Shown piece by piece: positions 1-10,746 of a stretch of 64,000 nt of DNA. Below the pieces are notes generated by a model. It was not told the origin of the DNA and did no database searches. It worked only from the letters and a program-made list of their open reading frames with translations. The stretch covers positions 123,162,373-123,226,372 of the forward strand of contig CM060709.1 of NCBI GenBank assembly GCA_030686995.1, written 5' to 3'. The DNA is from Artemisia argyi (Eukaryota > Streptophyta > Magnoliopsida > Asterales > Asteraceae). Every line of letters begins with the position of its first letter. Position 1 is the first letter of the stretch. Both the position numbers and the translations under genes were made by a program.

Positions 1-367
1 TGAGTCCTTAGCTGAAATACTAAGAATTCATCATTTTTGGTCCGGGTTTCGTACTGAAGTATACGAAAGCCATGTTTGAAGAATTTTTATGAGAAACGAC
101 ATGTTTTTAGGAAAACATTAAAAAGAACTCTCGCTCAAGCATCTGTACATGTCCGTATCATTGTTGAATGACATTTCTAGATACGTACAGAATATCGATT
201 ATACAAGAGACATGTCGTAAGAAGAATATTTTTGTAATTTTTGATTTTATATTATTTTTGGATTTTTTTGAAATTTTATATTTTTGTATTTTGTTTTTGA
301 TGGTTTTTCAAATTTTGTATTTTGTTTTTCAAAAAATATATACAACGAAGAAATGAAGAAAAAAAAA
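1..367 (-). other. Unrecognised stretch downstream of Copia-1 gag
   Basis: The stretch follows the gag stop on the minus strand. I see no long open frame, no DSG protease motif and no LTR end. It is very T-rich on the plus strand between about 225 and 320. It may be the decayed gag-pol junction or 3' non-coding sequence of a gag-only element; the window ends too soon to decide. Confidence 0.4.
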
Positions 368-2545
368 TTAAGCATGAACAAGTAAAAGTGGAATTAAGAG
401 TGGAGTTAGAAAAGGATGTCCACATGCGATGTTGGCGTAAAGTTCGTCTTTACCACATTGGGTGTATGAACTCTCATCACTTTCACAAGTACCTGCATCC
501 ACAGAAGAAGAGTTTGCACAAATAACAGTGTTAGAAGTACATGAATCAGCACATAGAGGGTGTTTGCTATCAACGGTTGTTGTGGTTTCAACTTCCTTAT
601 CATGATGATGAACACTATCATTAGGCTTTGTGCAACTATCAAAAATCTTCCCTGTGGGAATCCATCTAAGACCAACTATATTAAAAACTTTTCCCGTGGG
701 AATCCACCTAAGGTAAGATTTAGACGTAGTTTCGTTATCAGATGCAGCGGAAGTCTCAGATTTTGACAAACTACATCCTTTAGATATCCACCTATTAGGT
801 TTCTTATCCATTTTCTTGTTATCAACTGGTGTGTTTCTATTTGGCGTCTTAGTGGATTGTGCCTTGACACTTGATTTTCCTATCTTGAGAAATTGTGCAA
901 CACATGCATCGTGATTAGCTGAAAAAACACATTCTTGACATGTAGGACAGACAAATTCAACATTCTTGTTTAACACAGCAACTTTAACTTTGTCACTACA
1001 GTCTTTTGGAAATTGTTTGTTGTTCGATGAGACCCTGGAATTCTTTGTGTTGCATTCTACATTCCTAGCATTCTCTTTTGTGTCACTACTCTTAGATACA
1101 ATCCAATCCCTAGTATTTTGTTGATTGTTCCTAGGTAATGGTTTACTACTACTAGTAGTACATTGGAATCTTGTAGAATTCATCACACTAGGTTTAGAGC
1201 CTAAAATTCCGTCTTTTCGACGTTGTGCCTTTTTCCTAGCTTCTTCTAGATGTTGATTTTGGACCATGTCATTAGAACCAACAGATTCCTTTAAAGATTT
1301 TGTGGTCACATTTGGTGTACTATTCCTAGAAGAGCCAGGTGAAATCACATTTTTGTTTCTTTCAACAAACAATTTTTGTTTTTCAACAATCTTTTCCATT
1401 ACCTTTTCCTTGGGCAAGGGTGGTGGAGTGACTGGTTTTGACAAATCCTTTTTCTCATCGACTTTTGGAGCAAACCGTGAAATTGACGTTTTTGGTTTTT
1501 GAACCGTGTTTGAAACATTTGGTTTCTCCGAAGTCGATGGTTTTGCAAACTTAGTTTCCTCACCCTTCCCTTTTAGACTTTCAATCTGAGCCCTCAGAAG
1601 ATCATTTTGCTCTTTCATGTTCTTGAAGGCACGCTCATACGACAATTTGTCATACTTGCATTCCTCTGATTTTCGATCAAGTTGTTTGAAAAATGACATG
1701 TTTTCTTTTTCAAGTTTTACAAGAGCATTTTCATATTTGGAAACAATTTCAGAGGTCTCAGCTCTCAGTCTTTCATCGTCTTGAACAGAATATGTTTGTA
1801 TGATGATAGACATGATATCAGTAGTCATAACAGCTTCGAAGAGAGAATCATTTAGGTTTTCCAAAACATTCATATTTTCACGAGTATCATTAGCTTCGTT
1901 TACCAGGGATTTGTGGTCCTTGAAAAATTCGGCCGTTTCTTTTAAGAAAGCACGTTCAAAATGGATTACCCTCGCACTGATGTTATTAAGTGGGATAGTA
2001 ATTTCGTTTTCAAAAACTTTTTTCTGCTCAATATGAAAACTGGAATGCCAATTGTTAATATTGATTGAAGTTTTAGTTTCAACAATATTTTGAAGTTCTT
2101 GAATTCTCTTTTTGACGTCATCTAGAATGTCTCTAGCCTCACTTGTGTTAAAAGTGTTGTTAGAAGACATTTGTTCCATTTTTGAAAGAGATTTTGAAAC
2201 AATAACTTTCTTAGAAAACATTTTTGAGAATGGTCGTTTTATGGAAAACACAGATGGTTCTTTTTGTGGAACAAAAGTAATTCCCGAAAGTTTGTTCAAT
2301 TTGTTGTAATCAATGGGTTTCAAATCCTTTTGTTTCATTTTAGAAATGCTCTCTTCGACATGTTCTATTGTTTGCACAGAATCCCGAACGACGGGAGGAT
2401 CATGTTTAGTGTAAAGCACATTACCATTATACAAAACATTCTGTTCTTGCTGAGCTTTCTTGAGATTACTTGGGGTGTTGTTACCAAGAGCCACTTTATG
2501 TTTCGTATGGTAAACCGGATTAGTTTGATTTGAAATCATTTTCAT
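368..2545 (-). CDS. Copia-1 gag-like protein, C-terminal part (725 codons)
   Basis: This is probably the nucleocapsid part of Gag, which packages element RNA in cytoplasmic particles. Residues about 1-360 are charged and helix-rich, including a likely coiled coil near 255-330 rich in K, E and L. Residues 350-480 are S/T/P/K-rich and probably disordered. A zinc-knuckle-like CPTC...HDAC cluster lies near residue 550. Two copies of a RWIPTGK motif follow near residues 620-650. This RWIPTGK pattern after the knuckle is what I know from copia Gag proteins of Asteraceae genomes. It is in the same frame as the upstream ORF 2558-3691, separated by one TAG and four codons, so the two are probably one gag broken by a nonsense codon. 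The ATG at 2545 may be internal rather than a true start. Confidence 0.7.
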   Translation of the reverse strand: MKMISNQTNPVYHTKHKVALGNNTPSNLKKAQQEQNVLYNGNVLYTKHDPPVVRDSVQTIEHVEESISKMKQKDLKPIDYNKLNKLSGITFVPQKEPSVFSIKRPFSKMFSKKVIVSKSLSKMEQMSSNNTFNTSEARDILDDVKKRIQELQNIVETKTSININNWHSSFHIEQKKVFENEITIPLNNISARVIHFERAFLKETAEFFKDHKSLVNEANDTRENMNVLENLNDSLFEAVMTTDIMSIIIQTYSVQDDERLRAETSEIVSKYENALVKLEKENMSFFKQLDRKSEECKYDKLSYERAFKNMKEQNDLLRAQIESLKGKGEETKFAKPSTSEKPNVSNTVQKPKTSISRFAPKVDEKKDLSKPVTPPPLPKEKVMEKIVEKQKLFVERNKNVISPGSSRNSTPNVTTKSLKESVGSNDMVQNQHLEEARKKAQRRKDGILGSKPSVMNSTRFQCTTSSSKPLPRNNQQNTRDWIVSKSSDTKENARNVECNTKNSRVSSNNKQFPKDCSDKVKVAVLNKNVEFVCPTCQECVFSANHDACVAQFLKIGKSSVKAQSTKTPNRNTPVDNKKMDKKPNRWISKGCSLSKSETSAASDNETTSKSYLRWIPTGKVFNIVGLRWIPTGKIFDSCTKPNDSVHHHDKEVETTTTVDSKHPLCADSCTSNTVICANSSSVDAGTCESDESSYTQCGKDELYANIACGHPFLTPLLIPLLLVHA

Positions 2546-2557
2546 TGTTTGACTTGA

Positions 2558-3691
2558 CTAACCCGACTTAACCACTAATTCTTCTAAATGAGCAATCATG
2601 TGTTCTGACTCTACGATTTCGGCCAAAAGTTTGTCTTCTTTCTTTGCAAAATCCTTTTTCAACTCATCCCTTTCTTTTTCAAGATTGGTATAAGCTGTTT
2701 TTTGTTTAGAAAGTTGGTTTTGTAAATCAGAAATTTCCGCGTTTAAAGCTTTAATCTTCTTGAAAGAATTAACATCAAGTGTATCAAACTTGAGTTGCAA
2801 TTGTTTTTCCCTTGAAACGGAATTTTGATAACCAGTTTCTAATTCAGACAATCTTTTGTTATGAAACTCAAAAGCTTTAGCGTTTTCCTTGTAACTCTCA
2901 AGCTCAGCGGTCAATTTAACATTCGCGGCCTTAACATCGCGATTGACCTTTTTCACTTTCTCGATTTCAATGCTGCAATTATTCAATAATGATTCAAAGA
3001 AAGCACGGGTTTCCTCATCATTAGCACCATTTTGTGCAACTTGAACTCCATTAGGATCCATATCTGGAGTTTCATAGTTAACATTGCTATTAACTTGTTC
3101 CCCCACATATGTATCATAATTAGGTTCAGATGACACAAGATGTGGCTTCTCATGAGCAAATGAAGTAGCATTGTTACCATAATTTGGTACCTCATGGAAT
3201 GGATCTGAATCATAAGTACGAGGAAGATCAGAATCACTGCTTGATGTTGTTGCCTGCTGATTTGCCATAAAGTTGTAGGTTTCCTTGAGATCTGCTGAAT
3301 TGTCATTAATTCTTATTGTAGCTCTAAACTCATGTTCCTCAGCAGTCAACGGTATTCCCGATTCTTCTTTATTGGCTAGAATCAACAAGTACTGGATCTT
3401 TTCAACCTGCGTCATTGCATTGACGTTGTTTCTGCTGTGACTGGCTGATGAAGGTTTCTGAATCGAAGTCATGAAACAATCAATCCCAGTTTGATTAAGC
3501 ACATTCTGATTCACATTCTGATCCATTTGATTTCCAACATACTGCCCTGCATATTGCATCTGGTTCCCCATGTGTATACTCGAAGCATATCCTTGCTGAT
3601 TGTTGTTGTGTCGTTGGCTGTTTAATGCATTGAAGACTGATGCAAAACCATTGGACAAAGTACTCGCGATACTGTCACGGTGAGATGCCAT
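2558..3691 (-). CDS. Copia-1 gag-like protein, N-terminal part (377 codons)
   Basis: The ORF starts at an ATG about 950 nt downstream of the primer binding site and ends in TAG at 2558. The first 100 residues are rich in N, Q, G and Y. Residues 225-370 are strongly helical with regular L/K/E spacing, typical of a long coiled coil and consistent with Gag self-assembly. No zinc knuckle is present here; it lies in the next ORF in the same frame. The part upstream of the usual capsid region is unusually long. Identification as gag rests on position after LTR, primer site and leader and on the downstream knuckle; the sequence itself is not a strong capsid match to me. Confidence 0.6.
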   Translation of the reverse strand: MASHRDSIASTLSNGFASVFNALNSQRHNNNQQGYASSIHMGNQMQYAGQYVGNQMDQNVNQNVLNQTGIDCFMTSIQKPSSASHSRNNVNAMTQVEKIQYLLILANKEESGIPLTAEEHEFRATIRINDNSADLKETYNFMANQQATTSSSDSDLPRTYDSDPFHEVPNYGNNATSFAHEKPHLVSSEPNYDTYVGEQVNSNVNYETPDMDPNGVQVAQNGANDEETRAFFESLLNNCSIEIEKVKKVNRDVKAANVKLTAELESYKENAKAFEFHNKRLSELETGYQNSVSREKQLQLKFDTLDVNSFKKIKALNAEISDLQNQLSKQKTAYTNLEKERDELKKDFAKKEDKLLAEIVESEHMIAHLEELVVKSG

Positions 3692-3699
3692 TGATTCAA

Positions 3700-4630
3700 T
3701 TCAAAGTGAAACGTTGTTCTGAGGATCTTTTGAAAGATAACAAAGGTTGTTGTTGAAGATTAGATGTTTTGGTGAAGATGAAAAACGTTATCGGTTGAAT
3801 TTTTTTTATGATTTCAAATTTTCCTCAAAAAAATTAATACGAAAATTTTCTTTTTCAAAATTTGAAAATCACAAAGAAATACAATTCTAAGGTTACAAGA
3901 AAAATTTGAGTTTTGAAAATTTTTTCGCAAAATTTCACCGAAAATTTTTGAATTTTGGCCTAAAAATTTGAATTTCGGGCCAAAAATTTCAATGTTATAC
4001 CAAAATTTAAATCTCGCGTAAAAATTGAACGTTTAATCACCGGTAAAAAATAAATTTTACTCAACGTTTCCCGCCAAAAAACTCGACAGGTTTAGATAGG
4101 GTTCTAACTCGACAGGTTTAGATAGGGTTCTAACTCGACAGGTTATGATAGGGTGCAAACTCGGCAGGTTTAGTTAGGGTTCTAACTCGGCAAGTTTAGT
4201 TAGGGTTCTAACTCGGCAAGTTTAGGAAATTTTGGCAGAGTAACGCTTTAAGAAGATAGCAACACTGGTCCTAACTCGATAAACGATTAGGAAGAAACAA
4301 GGCTAACTCGCCAAAATCCTCAATCCAAACTCGGCAAAATGAGAAGAAGAAAAAAAACTTAACTCGGCAAGTTTTTCTAACTCGGCAGATTTAAGCACTT
4401 AACTCGGCAAAAACTAGAACTTATGCAAACTCGGCAGTTTTTGTTATACCCCTAACTCGACAGATTTAAGCACTTAACTCGGCAAATACTAGAACTTACC
4501 TAACTCGGCAGTTTTCGTTTTACCCCTAACTCGGCAGAAAACGATGAACAGTAGCGAATATTTGGAAAAAATTCTTGTAAAACCTAGTTTTTCTACCAAA
4601 TCAATCCTAAAACAACCTATATTATCCCTA
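3700..4630 (-). other. Copia-1 5' leader
   Basis: This is untranslated leader between the primer site and the gag ATG. About 3870-4045 is closely similar to 20285-20440 in NA-1, including short AT-rich units that alternate between TTTGAATTTTGGCC and TTTGAATTTCGGGCC. The rest is dominated by the AACTCG repeat listed separately. Confidence 0.65.
4082..4545 (-). repeat. AACTCGGCA/AACTCGACAGG repeat array in the Copia-1 leader
   Basis: About twenty imperfect copies of a word starting AACTCG (AACTCGACAGG, AACTCGGCAAG, AACTCGGCAGTTT) occur on the plus strand. Spacing is near 26 bp at the left end and irregular later. On the element's own strand the word reads CCGAGTT. The NA-1 leader holds a sister array based on AACTCGATAAGCCCCT at the same distance from its primer site. 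Confidence 0.85.
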
Positions 4631-4644
4631 GGCGATTGATACCA
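4631..4644 (-). promoter_or_regulatory. Copia-1 primer binding site (initiator Met tRNA type)
   Basis: The minus strand reads TGGTATCAATCGCC two bases (AG) after the LTR end. The first eight bases match the usual plant copia site TGGTATCAGAGC; the rest has drifted. The same AG spacer is seen in Copia-2 and NA-1. Confidence 0.75.
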
Positions 4645-4646
4645 CT

Positions 4647-5017
4647 TGTAGGACCGTAGAACAACCTATATCACATATGAATCTTGGCTAGATCTAGAGA
4701 GAGAAAGAGAGTAGAGAGAGAGAGAGGATGGTAACTTCTAGAGAGAGAAAGTGAGATGTATTAGATTAGATAGAGAAAGAAGGAAATACACACATAGACA
4801 TCCTAGAAGCAACACCTCCAAATGAGAGCATTTGGAGGTATTTATAGGTGAGATAAGAAGATGGGCCGGGCTTGGGCTTTTGTAATGAACTAGACATAAC
4901 CTAATACAATATTAGATTAAACCAAGCCCGTTTACCCTTAACTAAACTACAAGACTATTACACTATAGTTACAAGACTTAATGACTTAATAAATGATCGT
5001 CACTTCTATTTCTAACA
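4647..5017 (-). repeat. Copia-1 5' LTR (371 bp)
   Basis: On the element strand it begins TGTTAGAA and ends CCTACA, followed by AG and the primer site. It holds a GA-rich tract (4689-4750) and a minus-strand TATAAATACC box near 4836-4846. Its layout (TATAAATACC, GAGAGAGAAAG) resembles the LTR of NA-1, which suggests a shared family. Confidence 0.75.
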
Positions 5018-5261
5018 TCTCACCTCACTCACTGTACAAATACCACCTCTTGTGTATATTTTCAAAATCAAAACACATAAAAAAGTCATTGACACTTTTC
5101 CTAAAGTGTTAGAACACCAAAAAAAAATTAAAAAAAACAACAAAAACATATCGTAACGTTTTCTGATTCGGTTTTCTTTTAAGGTGATTTTTAAGGAGAA
5201 ACGATTTTAGATTACGGGACGATAACAAAAATATTGTCCAAAAAGTTTTTATCCCTAGTGC
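5018..5261 (+). other. Gypsy-1 leader, 3' part
   Basis: This untranslated sequence is nearly identical to 15204-15447 of Gypsy-2. It has an A-rich stretch and no ORF. The start of the leader is cut off by Copia-1. Confidence 0.75.
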
Positions 5262-7100
5262 ATGCGCACTCGTTCTTCAAGGTCCACTAGCCCATTACGT
5301 GAGCTTGTCCGGAAACCTCGAAGACCTCGTAGACGTTCTGCACCAACAGTCGGATCTGAGATCCGAGCTGTTGCACCTTCAGCTGTCATCATGGCGGCTG
5401 AACCTACTATGAATGAGCTTCTCCAAGCACCCGTCGAGGGTTACGGAGATGCTATCGTTGTTCCGGCAATCATGGCCGATAATTTTGAGCTTAAAACAGG
5501 GTTGATAAACCTGGCCACCTCACGTCAATTCTACGGTTTTGAGAGGGACGATCCTCAAGATCACATTCGATGGTTCAATAAAGTCACATCCACCATCAAA
5601 TGTAAAAATGTCCCTGAAGAGGCAATCAAACTTCTTCTTTTCCCTTTTTCTATCGATGGGGCTGCCCGGGTTTGGCTTGATAAACAACCCCCTCGATCAA
5701 TTGAAACGTGGGAAGATTTGAATAAAAAGTTCGTAAATGAATTCTTTCCTCCTTCCAAAACCACGAGTCTTAAGAATGAGATCATGAAATTCACGCAGAA
5801 ATTTGATGAATCCTTTAGTGAGGCATGGGATCGTTACAAGGAATTGCTCCGAAAATGTCCTCACCACGGTTTCTCCGATCTCATGCAACTTGATACTTTC
5901 TACAATGGTGTGAGCCAATCTGATCAAGACTCTCTAAATGCCTCCGCTGGAGGTAATTTCTTGAATCGTACCACAAAGGATGCTTTAGCGATCATTGAGA
6001 ATAAATCTAAGGTCCGCATTCCACGAAGCAAACCGATTGTTTCCCAAGGGAATGTTGTTCCTTCTACCTCATCGCCCGTAGCTCAATCTAGCACCGATGC
6101 TAGACTTGACAAACTCACGGAAGCTATCCATGCATTGGTTCTCACCCAAAACTCAGTTCTGACTCAAAGCCAGAAAATTTCTTCTCCTCATTCTTCTCCA
6201 CAAGCTGAAGTCAAAAAGATAGAAGTTTGTGTCACTTGTGGTGGTCCACACTCATATTGCAATTGCACTGCCACCGAAGGCAATCCATTCGAAGTAAATG
6301 CAATAACCGGCAATTCCAACCAAGGAGGTAACCAATACCGTCCTCAAGTGGAACCAAATTACCGGGCTAGCAACCAGGGTGGACCACCCGGTTTTCCTAC
6401 ACCTCAAAATCCAAATAGGTTTAATCCTAACCCACCGAGGGGGCCTAATATGCAAAATCAAAATCATGCCCCTGTCAATCAGTACCCACCCCAAAGGGGT
6501 AATCAAGGGTATTCAGCTCCGAATTATCAAGAACCCCTCCCAAAAGAGCTCAATAACTACATCAAGGTTAATGAGACCAAAATGAGAGCAATGCAAAATC
6601 AAATCTCAAATTTGAAGAATGATTTCCAATCATCAATAGCCAAACAGGGTCATGAGCTGAAGAGTGAGTTGATGGTAACAAACAACAAAATTGATCAATC
6701 TCAAAACAAGATTGAGAATATGTTTGCCAGTCTTATGAGTCATCTCACTCCACCCTCTACATCAGGAGGTCTCCTGGCTAATACAGTTGTCAACCCCAAG
6801 GGTGAACTCAAAGCTATTACTACACGCAGTGGTAAAGCTTATGAAGAGCCGCCACTTCCTCCTATTCCTCCTCTTCTTTATTCCGAGGAAGTGGAAATTG
6901 AGCCTGAGGCAACCACGGACAAGGTGCAATCTACTAGCCCACGAAGTACCGCACACGTCCACCCTCAGGTTGTACCAGAAATTGTACCAAACCAGGAATT
7001 GTACCAAAATTGGGAGTTGTGTTTGAACCATCAACAACTCCTGGAGAGAACCCTAAATCCAAACCTTCACTACCATATCCATCTAGGTTACAAGACCTGA
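5262..7100 (+). pseudogene. Gypsy-1 gag (frameshifted at its end)
   Basis: Gag forms the virus-like particle. The start is the ATG of MRTRSS, the typical Athila beginning, matched in Gypsy-2 and Gypsy-3. A capsid-like region follows at about residues 70-250, with FPFSIDGAARVW and FFPPSKTTSLKNEI. A short zinc-knuckle-like motif CVTCGGPHSYCNC lies near residue 320. A P/N/Q-rich region (350-430) and a helical region (430-510) follow. A 1-nt deletion near 6995, seen against Gypsy-2, throws the reading into a wrong frame so the last 30 or so codons are spurious; protease continues in the other frame from 7010. Confidence 0.85.
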
Positions 7101-7735
7101 AGCTCCGCGAAAAAGCAAATCATCAAATGGAAAAGTTTTTTCAAATCTTCCGAGATATTCATTTTGATATCAGTTTCACGGATGCTCTCCTGTTGATGCC
7201 TAAATTCGCATTGACAATCAAAAATCTGTTGAACAATAAAGAGAAACTATTCGAAATGGCTCGAACTCCACTCAATGAAAACTGCTCTGCAGTTCTTCTG
7301 AAAAAGCTTCCCAAGAAGCTAGGAGATCCGGGAAAATTTCTCATTCCATGTGTTTTTCCCGGAATGGTTGAGTGCTTCGCCCTGACCGATCTAGGTGCGA
7401 GCATCAACTTGATGCCTTATTCAATATGGAAAAGGCTCTCTCTTCCAGAACTCACAACCACCTGCATGACTCTCGAGCTGGTAGACCGCTCAACATCTCG
7501 TCCCCTCGGCATTGCCGAGGATGTATTTGTGAAGGTGGGAAACTTCCACTTTCCTGCAGATTTTATGGTTGTGGATTTCGATGCTGACCCGCGAGTTCCT
7601 CTCATTCTTGGGAGAGGATTCTTAAGGACGGGTCGTGCGTTAATTGATGTGCACGAAGAGGAAATAACTCTTCGTGTTGGTAATGAAGCAGTAACGTTTA
7701 ACCTCGATCAAACTTTGAGGTACTCCTCTAATTAA
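7010..7735 (+). pseudogene. Gypsy-1 aspartic protease region
   Basis: This is the retropepsin-type protease that would cleave the polyprotein. The active-site motif reads DLGASINLMPY near residues 128-138, where D-L-G replaces the usual D-S/T-G, as is common in Athila elements; ILGRGFL (near 199) is the conserved second hydrophobic-glycine motif. The frame ends at a TAA at 7733-7735 where Gypsy-2 has a sense codon. Coding then continues in frame to a further TAA at 8018-8020. Confidence 0.8.
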
Positions 7736-9287
7736 GACGCCGAAACGGTTAACCGAATTGATGTCATTGATGTTGCGTCTGAGGAGTACGCTCAAGAGGT
7801 TTTAGGTTTTGTCGATGATTCTCCGAGTGAAAACTTCACTCCATCTTCTCACCCCATTATTGCCAATTCTTCTCCTTCCCTCACTCCGTTTGAGGGAAGT
7901 GACTTCATCTTAGAAGAAATTGAGGCCTTTCTCAAAAGTGATTCGATTCCCGATGGAATCGATAACCAAGAGATTGACCCCGAGGGGGATGTTCTCATTC
8001 TTGAAAAGTTATTAAACTAAGATCCCTCTCCTCTTCCTGTTCTACCACAAACACTTCATAAGGAGGAAGTCAAAAATGTTGAGAAAACTGATGACTTTCC
8101 CGCGATTGAACTTATGGACTTGCCGCCTCATCTTGAATATGCATTTCTGGAGGGTGATGATAGATTACCCGTCATAATTGCTAAAAACTTAAGTGTTGAG
8201 GAAAATGTTGCTCTTATAAAGGTTTTGAAGTCTCATAAACGAGCAATTGCTTGGCGTCTCTACGACATCAAGGGCATCGACCCTGAGTTTTGTACTCACA
8301 AAATATTAATGGAGGATAACTTCAAACCTGCGGTCCAACATCAAAGAAGGGTGAATCCAAAAATTCACGAGGTTATTAAACAAGAAGTTTTAAAACTTCT
8401 TGATGCCGGATTGATTTACCCTATCTCGGACAGTCCTTGGGTCAGCCCAATTCATTGTGTTCCAAACAGGGTGGCATTACTGTTGTCACAAACGAGGAGA
8501 ATGAGTTAATTCCAACTCGTTTGGTTACGGGTTGGCGCGTCTGCATTGACTATCGTAAGTTAAATGACGCCACCCGTAAAGATCATTTTCCTCTGCCCTT
8601 TATGGATCAGATGCTCGAGAGATTAGCGGGGAATGAGTACTATTGTTTCCTCGATGGTTTCTCGGGTTACTTTCAGATTCCCATTGACCCACAAGACCAA
8701 GAAAAGACCACTTTTACGTGCCCCTATGGAACTTTCGCATATAAACGTATGCCATTTGGCCTATGTAATGCTCCGGGCACGTTTCAAAGATGTATGATGG
8801 CCATTTTTTCCGACATGATCGGGAAAAGTATGGAGGTCTTATGGAAGATTTTTCTAAAATCGCCTAGCCTATGGCCCATCTCCTCGAAAAGGATACTCCT
8901 TTTATCTTTTCCCCTGAGTGCATCGAAGCCTTTGAAACATTAAAGAAAAGGCTTACCAAGGCACCGATTCTTGTTGCCCCCGATTGGGACTTGCCCTTCG
9001 AGCTCATGTGTGATGCTAGTGATTATGCTATAGGGGCAGTCTTGGAGCAACGCAAAACAAAACATTTTCAGCCTATACACTATGCCAGCAAGACTATGAC
9101 CGAGGCTCAAAGTCATTACACTACCACTAAAAAAGAATTATTAGCTGTGGTGTATGCTTTTGAAAAATTCCGGCCATATTTGATTCTGGCCAAAAGCATA
9201 GTGTATACGGATCACTCGGCTTTGAAGTACCTCTTTGCAAAACAAGATGCAAAGTCGAGACTCCTCCGTTGGGTTCTCCTCCTTTAG
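7736..9287 (+). pseudogene. Gypsy-1 reverse transcriptase and RNase H, multiply broken
   Basis: This copies element RNA to DNA. Palm and finger segments are visible: [20 protein letters not shown] and MPFGLCNAP. The RNase H region has [14 protein letters not shown] and YTDHSAL. Breaks seen against Gypsy-2: TAA at 8018-8020; a 1-nt loss near 8463; a deletion at about 8842 equivalent to Gypsy-2 34587-34864, which removes the FxDD catalytic motif and leaves a 4-base filler; TAG at 9285-9287. It cannot encode a working enzyme. Confidence 0.85.
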
Positions 9288-10746
9288 GAATTTGATATCA
9301 TTATTCGTGATAAAAAAAGGAGCTGAGAACCTAGCTGCTGATCATCTCTCCCGTCTTGAAAACCCTCACCAAAATGCTTTCGAGAAAAAGGAAATAAATG
9401 AAACATTTCCTCTCGAAACCCACAATGTGGTTTCATTTCGTGGAGACTCGATTACCCCATGGTTTGCCGACTTTGCAAACTATCTTGCGGGTAACTTCAT
9501 TGTGAAAGGGATGTCGTCCCAACAAAAAAATAAATTTTTCAAAGATATAAAACATTACTTTTGGGACGACCCCTACTTGTTCAGAATATGCGCGGATCAA
9601 GTCATTCGGCGGTGTGTGTATGGTCAGGAAGCCGCTGAAATTTTAAAGGCTTGCCATAATGGTCCCACGGGGGGCCACCACAATCCCAACTACACCGCCA
9701 AAAAGGTGTTTGATTCCGGCATTTATTGGCCCTCGATCTACAAGGATGCCCAAGATTTGGTCAAATCCTGTGACGCTTGTCAACGTCACGGGAATATTTC
9801 ACAAAAAAATGAAATGCCTCAGAATGCAATTCAAGTTTGTGAAATTTTTGATATCTGGTGCATCGACTTTATGGGGCCATTTCCATCCTCTCACGGCAAC
9901 AAATACATACTCGTGGCAGTTGACTACTTGTCAAAATGGGTTGAAGCGAAAGCTTTACCCACAAATGATGCCCGAGTAGTTGTGAAATTTTTAAAAGCTC
10001 TTTTTGCTCGATTCGGAACTCCACGTGCTGTTATTAGTGATCGTGGTACGCACTTCTGTAATGACAAATTCGAAAAAGTCATGCAAAAGTACGGTGTGAC
10101 TCACCGTCTTTCTACTGCGTACCACCCTCAAACGAGTGGACAAGTCGAAGTTTCCAATCGGGGCATTAAAAGAATATTGGAAAGAACTGTAGGTGAGAAT
10201 CATGCATCGTGGTCGCTCAAATTAGATGATGCACTTTGGGCTTTCCGTACGGCTTACAAAACACCCATTGGGTGTACGCCTTATAAACTTGTGTACGGGA
10301 AAGCGTGCCATCTTCCGATCGAGCTTGAGCACAAAGCCTATTGGGCTCTCAAGTATGCCAATTTTGACCTCAAAACGGCGGGTGATCATAGAAAAGTTCA
10401 ACTAAATGAATTAAATGAACTTCGTGATCAAGCTTACGAGAACTCTTTAATCTATAAAGAAAAGACAAAGAAGATTCATGACTCAAAAATCAAAAACCGC
10501 GTTTTCAACGTTGGTGATCGAGTCCTTCTTTTCAACTCTAGACTCAAGATCTTCTCGGGAAAGCTCAAAACCCGATGGACTGGTCCATTCACTATCGTAA
10601 AAGTTTATCCTTATGGTACCGTCGAATTATCTCAAAATGACGGTCCTAATTTCAAAGTGAATGGACATCGTTTAAAGCACTACTTTGGAGAGGACATACT
10701 ATCCATGGTTGTCCCGGATCTCCAAACTTTCCCCAAGGACAATTGA
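9235..10746 (+). pseudogene. Gypsy-1 integrase
   Basis: Integrase inserts the cDNA into chromosomes. The real frame is entered only after a 1-nt insertion in an A-run near 9317, so the first 27 or so codons are shadow. An H2C2 zinc-binding domain is visible (GHHNPNYT, then CDACQRHG). The DDE core follows: D in [10 protein letters not shown] in SDRGTHF and E in GQVEVSNRG. The C-terminal region carries [12 protein letters not shown] and KTRWTGPF, the gypsy GPY/F-like module. This is the longest undamaged pol domain of Gypsy-1, but it depends on upstream frames that are broken. Confidence 0.85.

Larger units (their letters stand above)
1..5017 (-). mobile_element. Copia-1: Ty1/copia-type LTR retrotransposon, 5' half, minus strand
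   Basis: Read on the minus strand the order is LTR (5017-4647), primer binding site, repeat-rich leader, and a two-part gag-like coding region ending at 368. No protease, integrase or reverse transcriptase is visible before the window edge, so pol and the 3' LTR are missing or lie to the left. At its right end the sequence passes straight into the leader of Gypsy-1. The same Gypsy leader is uninterrupted near 15190 in Gypsy-2, so Copia-1 inserted into Gypsy-1. The expected target duplication is TCTCA (right copy 5018-5022); the left copy is off-window. Confidence 0.8.

Noticed and set aside
4689..4750. GA-repeat as an independent microsatellite locus
   Set aside because: It is part of the Copia-1 LTR and has a weaker counterpart in the NA-1 LTR.
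7000..7110. Programmed frameshift between gag and protease in Gypsy-1
   Set aside because: Gypsy-2 and Gypsy-3 have gag and protease in one frame; Gypsy-1 has a 1-nt deletion.
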